From: Ancylobacter moscoviensis
GTDB lineage: Bacteria; Pseudomonadota; Alphaproteobacteria; Rhizobiales; Xanthobacteraceae
DNA: 64,000 nucleotides
Reading direction: 5' to 3'
Assembly (NCBI RefSeq): GCF_007559435.1
Contig: NZ_VMBP01000001.1
Coordinates: 186,001 to 250,000 of the forward strand
Positions 54,001 through 61,254 of the stretch are shown here, in pieces (within the stretch, counting starts at the first letter, position 1; every line of letters begins with the position of its first letter). Made by a program: the position numbers and the translations under genes. A model generated the notes under the pieces. The model saw only the letters and a program-made list of their open reading frames with translations, was not told the origin of the DNA and searched no databases.

Positions 54001-57000
54001 GCTGCGAGGCCTCGCTGAACTGGCCCACGGCGGTCGATTCCCCGCCGGTGGCGCTGGCTTGTTGCCCCACCGCCGTATCCCGGTAGTCCTGGGCCAACGA
54101 ACCCTGCCCCAGCGCTGTCGACTCCCCACCCTCGGCGCGGCTGAACTGGCCCACCGCCGTGGCGTGCCAGCCGGCCGCGCTGAACGAACCCACGGCCGTA
54201 GCCAGCTCGCTATAGGCATTCGAGGCTTCGCCCAGCGCGGTCGATGCAAATCCTTGCGCCTGCGCACCTCGGCCGAGAGCGGTCGCGGCCACATCCCATG
54301 CGGCGGCGTCCGTACCGACCGCCGTGGTGCCCCAGGCGGTGGCATTGGACCGCGTACCCAGTGCGGTTGAGGCGTCGCCGGTCGCCTGGGCGTTCTGCCC
54401 CGCCGCCAGCGTGTCGATGCCGGTGGCACCGTCATTGGCGTAGTTGGTGGCGTCCACCTGCCCGCGCACAGCGCCCGTGTCGTTGACGCTGAAGTAATGC
54501 GTCTGGCCGGCAACGACGGCGGCGTCCAGCGCCTTGAGCTGGGCGACGTTCACCGCATCGGTGTCGAGCGAGCCCGCCGCCACGCCGGTGATCTGGCGCG
54601 TCAGGCCGGTGGCGGCGTCGCCCACCGAAACCGCCGCCAGCGTGCTCACCCAGGTCGGGTCCGTGTTGGTGGAGGGCAGGCCCGTCGAGGGATCGTAGCC
54701 CACCGCGCCCGCCGCCGTGTTCGCCCGCGAGCCGGAGCCCAGCGCCACGCCGGTGCTCTGCGTCACCACCGCGCCATTGCCCAGCGCAACGCCGCTGTCG
54801 GCCAGTGCTTGCGCCAGGTAGCCGGACGCAACCGAATACTCGCCAGCCGCCTGCGCGCCAGCACCCAGCGCGGTTGCGCCCAGTGCCGAAGCATTGGCGT
54901 ATATGCCCAGCGCGCTGGCATCGGTGCCGATGGCGCTTGCATTCGAACCGATGGCGGTGTTGCCGCTGGAGATCGGATGCAGCGGCGGATCGTCCACGCC
55001 ACCCGCGATGGCGTTGGTACCGATCGCCACGTTGAAATGACCATCGGCGTTGGCGGCGTTGCCCAACGCCAGCGTGCCGTCCCCCTGGGCGCTGGCCGAC
55101 CGGCCAATGGCAATGCCGCCATAGTTCAGGCCCGCTATGCCATCCGTCGCGATCGCGTCGCTGCCGATAGCAATGGTGTAGTCGCCCTGACCCTTGGCGT
55201 TCACGCCGATGGCCACCGCGTTAACGCCCGTGGCACCGTCATTGTCGTAGTTGCCGCCCACCACGCCGTTGTCGTTGACACTGAAGTAGTGGACTTCGTT
55301 GGCTTCCACCACGCCGGCCAGCGCGGTCAGCTGCGCCACGTTCACCGCGTCGCTGTCCAGCGAGCCGGCCGCGACGCCGGTGATCTGGCGGAACTGGCCA
55401 TTGGCCGCATCGCCGACCGACACCGCGCCCAGCGTGCTGGTGGTGGCGTTGACCGCCGCGGCCTGCGTCGCGCTCGCGCCGGTCGGGACGAAGCCCACCG
55501 CGCCCGCTGCCGTGTTCGCCACGGAGCCGGAGCCCAGCGCGACGCCAGTGCTCTCGATCACCGTCGCGCCATTGCCCAGCGCCGTGCCGAGCGTGATGCC
55601 CGTCGCCGCGCTCAGGGGCGTGCCGCCGGCATCGGCGTTGTCGCCGAAGGCCGCGCCGCCGCCGCCCGCCTTGGAGCCGGCACCCATGGCCACCGATCCG
55701 GTGGCCAGAGCGCCGCGGCCGATGGCGATGGCGTCGACGCCGCTCGCCTCGCTGTCGGTGCCGAGCGCCAGCGCGTCCTCGGCCGTCGCCTGCGCGCGGG
55801 AGCCGATGGCCACCGTGCGATCGGCCGTCACATAGGCCTGGTTGCCGATGGCGACGACGTCGTTGAGCGCGACGGACGGGAGCGCCGTGACCTCATTGCC
55901 GTTGAAGTCGTAGAACCGGTCGGTCGTCTCGTCATAGATCATGCCGGTCGCCGCGCCGGAACCCAGTGCGACATTGTTGCTGCCCTGGATTCCAAAGCCG
56001 GCGACCTTGCCCGCCGCGTAGTTGTTGTCGCCCGTCACCGCCCATCCGGCGAACCGGCCCTGGGCGAGGTTGTCGTCGCCCACCACCTGCCAGCCGGCCT
56101 GCGGTCCGAGAGCGACATTGTAATCACCGGTCACGAACTCGCCGGTCGCGAAGCCGAGGGCAATGTTGCCGTCGCCGGTGACGCCGCTGCCCGCCACTGT
56201 GCCGAAGGCGCTGTTGTTGTTGCCCTGCGCGGTGCCGCCGGCGCTCGCCCCGACATAGGTGTTGTCGTTGCCGCCGGAACCCACGCCGGCCCCGGAGCCG
56301 ATGAAGGAATTGCGGTCGCCCGTCGCCCCTTGGCCGGCCTGGACGCCCAGCGCGAAAGTGCCAAAGCCGCTGGCGACGGCACGGTCGCCGATGGCGATGG
56401 AACTCGCGCCGCTGGCGACGTTCCGGGTGCCGATCGCCGTGGCGTTGAGCCCGCTCGCCGTGTTGCCCGTGCCTATGGCCGTGGAGAAGTCGGCGGAAGC
56501 CTCGTTGTCGTAGCTACCAACCGCCGTCGCGTACCAGCCCGACGCCGAGGCGCCCACACCCGCCGCCAGCGAATTCTGGCCCGTGGCGCCATCATTGTTG
56601 AAATTGCCGCCGACCGTACCGGCGTCGTTGACGCTGTAATAATGCGTCTGCGCGGCCTTGAGCTGGGCAACGTTCACCGCATCGGTGTCCTGCGTGCCCG
56701 CCGCGACACTGGTGATCTGGCGCGTCCAGTTGGCAGCGACGTTACCGACGCTGACCGCCCCCGCCGTGCTGTTCCACGCCACCCCGGCCGGCGTGGCGCC
56801 GCCCGTCGGATTGTAGCCGGCGACGCCGAGCGCGGTGTCCGCCAGCGAGCCGGCGCCGAGGGCAACGCCGTACAGAGAGGAAGCGGTCGAGCTCGCGCCC
56901 ACGGCAAGCGTGTAGTCGGCGCTGGCCTGCGCGCCGGAACCGAATGTCGCCGCATAGGTGCCGGTTGCCAAACTGCGGTAACCGGCCGCGACGCCCCCTT

Positions 57001-57931
57001 CCTTGGTCGCTTCGCTGCTGTTACCGAAGGCGGAGCTGTAGAGCGCCGTCGCCTTGTTGGCGTAGCCGACCGCGCTGCTCATCGTGCCGGTAGCCTGATT
57101 GCCCATGCCCACGGCGGAGGAGCCGGGACCCGACGCCGTGTTGCTGTTGCCGAGAGCCGCGGTGTTGTCGGCCGTCGCCTTGTTGTCGTAGCCGACAGCC
57201 GTCGAAAACCAGCCCGATGCCGTGTTGGCCTGACCAAAGACATTGCTGTTGGTGCCGCTCGCCACATTGTAGTCACCGACGGCGATGCTCGAAGTGCCCG
57301 TGGCTTGATTGCTGTAACCCGCGGCAAGAGACTCCATGCCGCCGACAGTATTCGCGACACCCACGGCAGTGGCGCGGCTTCCCGAAACCTGATTTTGACT
57401 GCCGACCGCGACGCCGTCCTCGCCGCTGGCAACCGCGTTCACGCCGATCGCAATGGAATTCGCGCCGGCGGCGCTCGTCCCCATGGTGCCTTGTGCGATG
57501 GCACCGGTGCCGAGATTCGTGGCGATCCAGTTGTTCAACACGGCCAGATCGACACCACCCAGAACGGCGGGAACGCCGCTCACCGTGGCGAAAGCGCCAT
57601 TCGCGGTCGGCACCTGACACGTCCAGGCAGTCGTATCGAAGGGACCACCGAACCCGGGCCGCGAGCAGGTGCCGCTGGGAGTCACTGTCATGTCCGCCAG
57701 CGCCGGCGCGGCAAAGCCGAGACTCGCCACCAGCGCCCCGCCGATGCCCAGCATGCCGAGCGCACGGCGCCGATCCATACCGAGCTGCGCGGAAGCCAAC
57801 CGGAGCACCGCCATCAGCCTCCGCCGGACGGAACGGTTGTCCGCCGCCCCCAGCACCCAGTCATTCGCGAAAGTCCGCCCGGAAGCCCGCTTGCCGGTAT
57901 CGTTGGCGTCGATCTTGTTGTTATCGATCAT
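51092..57931 (-). CDS. Giant trimeric autotransporter adhesin (YadA family)
   Basis: A 2279-residue surface protein. Residues 1-79 are a long N-terminus and signal (basic RRRLMAVLRLASAQ, then LGIGGALVASLGFAAPALA). The passenger is built of YadA-like head repeats (14-residue xxAxGxxSxAxG units) in several blocks. Each block is closed by a neck motif DAVNVAQL or DAINGSQL, and five are followed by a linker THY(Y/F)SVN. A coiled-coil stalk (ANTYTDNRTAAAVQTANSY) leads to the C-terminal YadA anchor (ASLRYDDRPGKASVAVGGG ... GGGISFTLN), which forms the 12-strand trimer barrel. It mediates adhesion or biofilm formation. It is third in a five-gene operon. Confidence 0.96.
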   Translation of the reverse strand: MIDNNKIDANDTGKRASGRTFANDWVLGAADNRSVRRRLMAVLRLASAQLGMDRRRALGMLGIGGALVASLGFAAPALADMTVTPSGTCSRPGFGGPFDTTAWTCQVPTANGAFATVSGVPAVLGGVDLAVLNNWIATNLGTGAIAQGTMGTSAAGANSIAIGVNAVASGEDGVAVGSQNQVSGSRATAVGVANTVGGMESLAAGYSNQATGTSSIAVGDYNVASGTNSNVFGQANTASGWFSTAVGYDNKATADNTAALGNSNTASGPGSSAVGMGNQATGTMSSAVGYANKATALYSSAFGNSSEATKEGGVAAGYRSLATGTYAATFGSGAQASADYTLAVGASSTASSLYGVALGAGSLADTALGVAGYNPTGGATPAGVAWNSTAGAVSVGNVAANWTRQITSVAAGTQDTDAVNVAQLKAAQTHYYSVNDAGTVGGNFNNDGATGQNSLAAGVGASASGWYATAVGSYDNEASADFSTAIGTGNTASGLNATAIGTRNVASGASSIAIGDRAVASGFGTFALGVQAGQGATGDRNSFIGSGAGVGSGGNDNTYVGASAGGTAQGNNNSAFGTVAGSGVTGDGNIALGFATGEFVTGDYNVALGPQAGWQVVGDDNLAQGRFAGWAVTGDNNYAAGKVAGFGIQGSNNVALGSGAATGMIYDETTDRFYDFNGNEVTALPSVALNDVVAIGNQAYVTADRTVAIGSRAQATAEDALALGTDSEASGVDAIAIGRGALATGSVAMGAGSKAGGGGAAFGDNADAGGTPLSAATGITLGTALGNGATVIESTGVALGSGSVANTAAGAVGFVPTGASATQAAAVNATTSTLGAVSVGDAANGQFRQITGVAAGSLDSDAVNVAQLTALAGVVEANEVHYFSVNDNGVVGGNYDNDGATGVNAVAIGVNAKGQGDYTIAIGSDAIATDGIAGLNYGGIAIGRSASAQGDGTLALGNAANADGHFNVAIGTNAIAGGVDDPPLHPISSGNTAIGSNASAIGTDASALGIYANASALGATALGAGAQAAGEYSVASGYLAQALADSGVALGNGAVVTQSTGVALGSGSRANTAAGAVGYDPSTGLPSTNTDPTWVSTLAAVSVGDAATGLTRQITGVAAGSLDTDAVNVAQLKALDAAVVAGQTHYFSVNDTGAVRGQVDATNYANDGATGIDTLAAGQNAQATGDASTALGTRSNATAWGTTAVGTDAAAWDVAATALGRGAQAQGFASTALGEASNAYSELATAVGSFSAAGWHATAVGQFSRAEGGESTALGQGSLAQDYRDTAVGQQASATGGESTAVGQFSEASQQYTTALGQDSHATGAFSTALGQFSQATQEYATAIGQGALANNYNTTAVGQAAQATGVYSTAVGQFSQSIGERSTALGMASRSDGNFSTALGQEAQSTGELSVAVGMGTVASGLASTAVGQVAEASGDHSTALGQHSKATNIWTTAVGEGSIASGENTTAVGQHAEATGTYSTAMGQYSIASGSYATALGQAAEATGDNSSALGQFSKALSANTLAVGHSSTADSENATAIGQLASATAVGATALGQNSQATVENGVALGSGSVANTAAGIAGYDPLTGLASTDTGAAWFSTRGAVSVGDAANGVTRQITGVAAGTQDSDAVNVAQLKSLNDYVIDNQTHYFSVNSVGGGNYNNDGATGWNAVAIGMDASASGYQSIALGRGAIASGPRGVALGGESEASGESTTAVGDESLASGQYATALGQGANATGDLSSAVGMYSRAEGLAATAIGQVATATGDFSSAIGQNSQATADFTTAVGEGAIANSNYATALGQVAMATGENSTAVGQASTASGNYSSAFGQFSTASGDYSTALGQGAQALFEGDVALGYGSVTAVTVATSSVTIAGITYNFAGNAPLSTVSVGDEGEERTITNVAAGRISATSTDAINGSQLYATNQAIETLNTTVITNKTHYYSVNDGGVTGGNYNNDGASGTNALAAGVNASASGAGATAVGSGAAASGASSVAIGEGATAGTANSVALGAGSTTAAAVGTSGTTINGVDYAFAGTAPVGTVSVGAEGAERTVTNVAAGRISSTSTDAINGSQLYATNQAIEAVETGIGELDEFTVKYDKNPDGTKSNTVTLLGGDPNAPVLISNVAAGVKNTDAVNVGQLNEGLGNTLIEANTYTDNRTAAAVQTANSYTNQVAAQTLNQANAYTDYMFGQLNQGISEVRTEARQAAAIGLAAASLRYDDRPGKASVAVGGGYWRSEGAVAIGAGYTSEDGRIRSNLSGTTTGGNWGVGGGISFTLN

Positions 57932-58368
57932 GCTGATGCTCCATCCTGATGCGGCTCGATCGACCGAGGCGGCGTGGTTGGCGTCTTGATGGGGGAAGCC
58001 GCATCGGCGGCTCTTTGCTGTTCACGCAGGTTCTGGCCGTCTCGCAGCCCGATCTGCTCGATGGCCTCGAAGGCCTTGGCGACCCAGTCCGTCGAAGGCT
58101 GGGGCACCTGTTCCAGAGCCTGCGTCGCCTCGGCCGGCGGCAGCACCCGCAGAAGCAGGTTGCGGCAGGCCGAAAGGTGCAGGGAGGGCGCCCCCTCGCC
58201 ATAGAACGGCGTGGTGAGCCCGAGAATGAAGCGTGCGAAGAGGTAGCCCTTTTCCGGCGTGGAGAGTTCCTTGCCGTAGCGCACGTCCAGCGCGTTCCAG
58301 GCCGAGACGGCCTTCGGCGCCAGCATCTCGACGACCGGGTCGAGCCGGGGTTTCGTCAGCGCGTTCAT
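57928..58368 (-). CDS. Unknown 146-residue protein
   Basis: A mostly helical cytoplasmic protein with no signal or membrane segment. It has a well-ordered first ~110 residues (LDPVVEMLAPKAVSAWNALD, GYLFARFILGLTTPFYGEG) and a Pro/Ala-rich tail. I do not recognise a family. Both ends overlap neighbours by four bases (ATGA): its start with the EAL gene stop, and its stop with the adhesin start. Tight coupling suggests a role in adhesin expression or control. Confidence 0.75.
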   Translation of the reverse strand: MNALTKPRLDPVVEMLAPKAVSAWNALDVRYGKELSTPEKGYLFARFILGLTTPFYGEGAPSLHLSACRNLLLRVLPPAEATQALEQVPQPSTDWVAKAFEAIEQIGLRDGQNLREQQRAADAASPIKTPTTPPRSIEPHQDGASA

Positions 58369-59150
58369 GCGACGCCTCCGACGGTCTCGAAGGCATCCAG
58401 CGCGGCGATGTGATAGCCCTGAAGATGCGTCGCGCCCGCCGCGCTCGCGCAGGCCGCCTGCTCGGATGTCTCCACGCCCTCGACGACCACGATGGGCGCG
58501 AAGCTCAGCGCGAATCCCACCATGTGGTGGAGACTGTCCTGTCCGCCGGAGGACGGGCGCACGTCGCGGACGAACGACTTGTCGATCTTGATGATGTCGA
58601 AATCGATGAGCTGGACGAGGCGCGGCGAGGAGAAGGCGACACCGAAATCGTCCATCGCGACCCGGCAGCCCCGGCGACGGATCTCGGCGATCAGGCGCGC
58701 GGCCAGCGAGAGGCAGCCCAGTGCCTGCGTTTCCGTGAGTTCGAGCACGAGGCGCGACAGCAGGTGGGGACGCTGCAGCAGCGGCCCCAGAATCCCGTCC
58801 CAGGTCGTTTCGTCGGCAAGGCTTTCGGCCGATAGGTTACACCCGAGCACCGCGCTGGCATCGGCGTCCAGCCGGTCGAGGATCAGCGCCACCACATGGC
58901 GATCGAGAAGGGGAAGGCTGCGCGACCGCTCCAGCACCGGAAGGAACTGGTCCGCCCGCCAGACGATGCCGTCGCGGTCGCACAGTCGAGCAAGACACTC
59001 ATTGTAGAGCGTCGCGCCCGCCCCGTCGGCCGCACGCACGGGTTCGGTGGCCAGTGACAGCCTCCCCTCCGCAAGAACCTCGTGCAGCACGACGACATCG
59101 AACACTTTCGGAAGAGCCCCCACCCCTCGCGCGGATATCCGACAATTCAA
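58365..59150 (-). CDS. EAL-domain cyclic-di-GMP phosphodiesterase
   Basis: A 261-residue protein made of one EAL domain without GGDEF, PAS or membrane segments. Metal and catalytic residues can be placed: Glu51 (in E-C-L instead of E-A-L), Asn105 (NLSAES), Glu137 (LELTET), Asp167-Asp168 (MDDFG), Lys188 (IKIDKSF), Glu224 (EGVET) and Gln244 (LQGY). It is therefore likely active in c-di-GMP hydrolysis. The start is uncertain: TTG 59150, or GTG 59123 or 59105. It is first in the adhesin operon. Confidence 0.85.
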   Translation of the reverse strand: MNCRISARGVGALPKVFDVVVLHEVLAEGRLSLATEPVRAADGAGATLYNECLARLCDRDGIVWRADQFLPVLERSRSLPLLDRHVVALILDRLDADASAVLGCNLSAESLADETTWDGILGPLLQRPHLLSRLVLELTETQALGCLSLAARLIAEIRRRGCRVAMDDFGVAFSSPRLVQLIDFDIIKIDKSFVRDVRPSSGGQDSLHHMVGFALSFAPIVVVEGVETSEQAACASAAGATHLQGYHIAALDAFETVGGVA

Positions 59151-59168
59151 GTATTTTCGAGAGCCCCC
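59106..59168. repeat. Two related ~15-nt motifs at the EAL gene start
   Basis: tttcggaagagccccc (59106-59121) and ttttcgagagccccc (59154-59168) lie about 48 nt apart around the possible start codons of the EAL gene. They may be regulator sites or chance. Confidence 0.3.
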
Positions 59169-59739
59169 GCTCCCTCCTCAAGTCATCCTGAGGATACCGA
59201 ATTGCTTCACGCCCCCAGCGTGCCCTCTATCAAAATCGGGCATTGGCCGATGACCACGCACAAACTCTGATATCGAATATGTACGGAGAATCGAGCAGCT
59301 GTATATCTCGGAAATACCGGATTTTTTACTTGAATTAACTATTTTGTTTCAAACCTATCGCAATTTCCGCTGCGATCACAATTTTGCGCCAAAGCATCGC
59401 AAGCGACCGAAATTGATAGGGCGACAGATGGCGAGACTGAGAGAGAGGCAAGGGGTATCTAGGTACGATGGATCGGCGTCATGCAGGTGTTCATCCAATG
59501 CTTACGCAAGGGATAGAATGTCGATCGTAGTCCTATGGACGACTTTTGTCGTATTCCTTCTTCGGACTTTGCGATTCGTGCGGGTGCGAAGACCGGAATG
59601 GCATCGGCCTGGAAGCGCAATGAATACGAAATGCCAGATAAATATCCGCTGGAACTTCAAGTCAGCACCGATCTCGCCGACAAAGCTGGATCGCCACCCT
59701 GTGTTCCGAGGGTCCACCTTTCTGCCACAAGCAGGCGTA
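59169..59739. other. AT-richer intergenic region between adhesin operon and AraC gene
   Basis: About 570 nt with clearly lower GC than the genes around it, including a patch near 59310-59345 (gattttttacttgaattaac). It should hold the adhesin-operon promoter. No coherent gene or RNA is seen; short open frames have no recognisable product. Confidence 0.45.
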
Positions 59740-60666
59740 TCAGCCTTCCTCGGAATGATGCTCGGAGTCGCTCAAGCCGCTGCCGTTCAGCGATCCCAGA
59801 TCAGGAGCGATGTCATCCACCTGCCGCAGCCGGCGATATTCCTTCGGCATGGTGCCCCACACCCGCTTCATCATCGCCGTCATGTGGCTGTTGCTGGAAA
59901 AGCCGGCGATTTTCGCCACTTCGCTCAGCGGCGCCTCGGTCTTTATGATCAGGTGCCGGGCGTAGGTGAGCCGCGAGGAGATCACGTACTGGTGCGGCGA
60001 CTGGCCGGTCGTGTGCTTGAAGGCCCGCGCGAAATGGCTGGGCGATAGCCCGGCGACCATCGCCAGACGTTCCAGCGGCAGGCTTTCGGTCAAATGGGCC
60101 TGGATGAAGTCGTTCACCCGCCGCCAGGCGTTCGGCGAAAGACCTCCGTTGAACATCGACGTGGATCGTCCCTTCAGCGACGAATAATTGCGAAGCAAAT
60201 AAGTTGCGAATACCGTGACCAGCGCGTCGAGACTCTCGGCACAGCCAAGCTCGGTCGTCTCCACCTCGCGACGCATCCAGCGTGCCAGCGTGTGCGCCTG
60301 CGCATCGACGAAGCCGAGCTTCGGCGGACGCAGTTCGAAAGTGTCGCGATCGAACTCCATGCCGGCTAACCGCTCCAGACGGGCGGGCTCGACGGCGACG
60401 AGCAGATTCTGCTTTTCCACCAGCCAGCGGGCAAAGACCTCGCTCTCGACGGGAATGATCTCCAGCGCGCCCGCCGGCGCGAGACCTTCCATCCGGCGGT
60501 CGCTGTTGAGCGCGACCTGCCGGTCGGGCTGCGCCGTGAACAGAACCAGCGCCATGTGTGACGCGGCCGTGAACTGGATGGAGTTCGGTCCCGTATGGGT
60601 ACGGGTCACCGCTCCGCCATTGAGTTGGAACTTCGGGCCCCACTCGTCCGGCACACCACTCAGCAT
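59740..60666 (-). CDS. AraC-family transcriptional regulator
   Basis: A 308-residue regulator. The two helix-turn-helix units are in the C-terminus: SLPLERLAMVAGLSPSHFAR and PLSEVAKIAGFSSNSHMTAM, ending with the KRVWGTMPKEYRR motif. The N-terminal ~190 residues are an unassigned sensing domain. I chose ATG 60666, which has an AGGGG site; the frame is open to a TTG at 60828. It stands between the adhesin operon and the encapsulin operon on the same strand and could control either. Confidence 0.85.
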   Translation of the reverse strand: MLSGVPDEWGPKFQLNGGAVTRTHTGPNSIQFTAASHMALVLFTAQPDRQVALNSDRRMEGLAPAGALEIIPVESEVFARWLVEKQNLLVAVEPARLERLAGMEFDRDTFELRPPKLGFVDAQAHTLARWMRREVETTELGCAESLDALVTVFATYLLRNYSSLKGRSTSMFNGGLSPNAWRRVNDFIQAHLTESLPLERLAMVAGLSPSHFARAFKHTTGQSPHQYVISSRLTYARHLIIKTEAPLSEVAKIAGFSSNSHMTAMMKRVWGTMPKEYRRLRQVDDIAPDLGSLNGSGLSDSEHHSEEG

Positions 60667-61254
60667 TGAAAACGCCCCTGCTATCCAACCCTGGCTGGAT
60701 GCCGGCCTTTCATCCCCGCAAAAGGTGACGCCTCTCCGACGTGTCCTTCCAGGGACACGAACAGGCTTCGCCGGCTCAACAAGCCCGAAGCACGTCGGAT
60801 TCTGGTCGAGGAAAAACCGTTCCAGCAAACTAAAGCCCGGCTAATGCCGAGGCTAGTTCCGCAGTCACGGACTATTTCAGATTACGCTGTATCGGAATAC
60901 TGCTAATTTAAGAGCACCGTGCTGCCGAATAGGCAGCAGGAATATGACAGCCGCCGCACGGGGCGCCACCATGGCTCTCGTTCATATTGAGTGCGTGTTC
61001 AAGATACCGGCTACTGCCTGATATTCAATATTTTTCTTTCGATAATTTGCATAGAAACGCCTCGAAAAACCGACCGGAGCGACACGCAAACAGACTCGTT
61101 CCAGGCGATCGGTAACGAAGGACGGATAATCGCTATGCCGGCAAGATAGTTTGCAGGCACGCGATCCCCCCCTTTCGCCAAGCCCTGCACCAGCGACAGG
61201 ACCCATCTCGGAAAGGCGGGCCGGGCATCGCTCCACGCGAGGCCCGGCCGGTTC
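60667..61254. other. Intergenic region between AraC gene and desulfurase gene
   Basis: About 590 nt, AT-richer in 60850-61080. A GC-rich hairpin (gccgggc... gcccggc, about 61220-61248) lies just after the desulfurase stop on the minus strand and may terminate the encapsulin operon. Small open frames here look non-coding. Confidence 0.45.

Noticed and set aside
52300-57200. CRISPR-like or satellite array
   Set aside because: The periodicity is coding (YadA head repeats), units are degenerate and there are no constant repeats with unique spacers.
54497-57949. A long plus-strand frame opposite the adhesin gene
   Set aside because: It mirrors the repeat pattern of the adhesin and lacks any recognisable domain.
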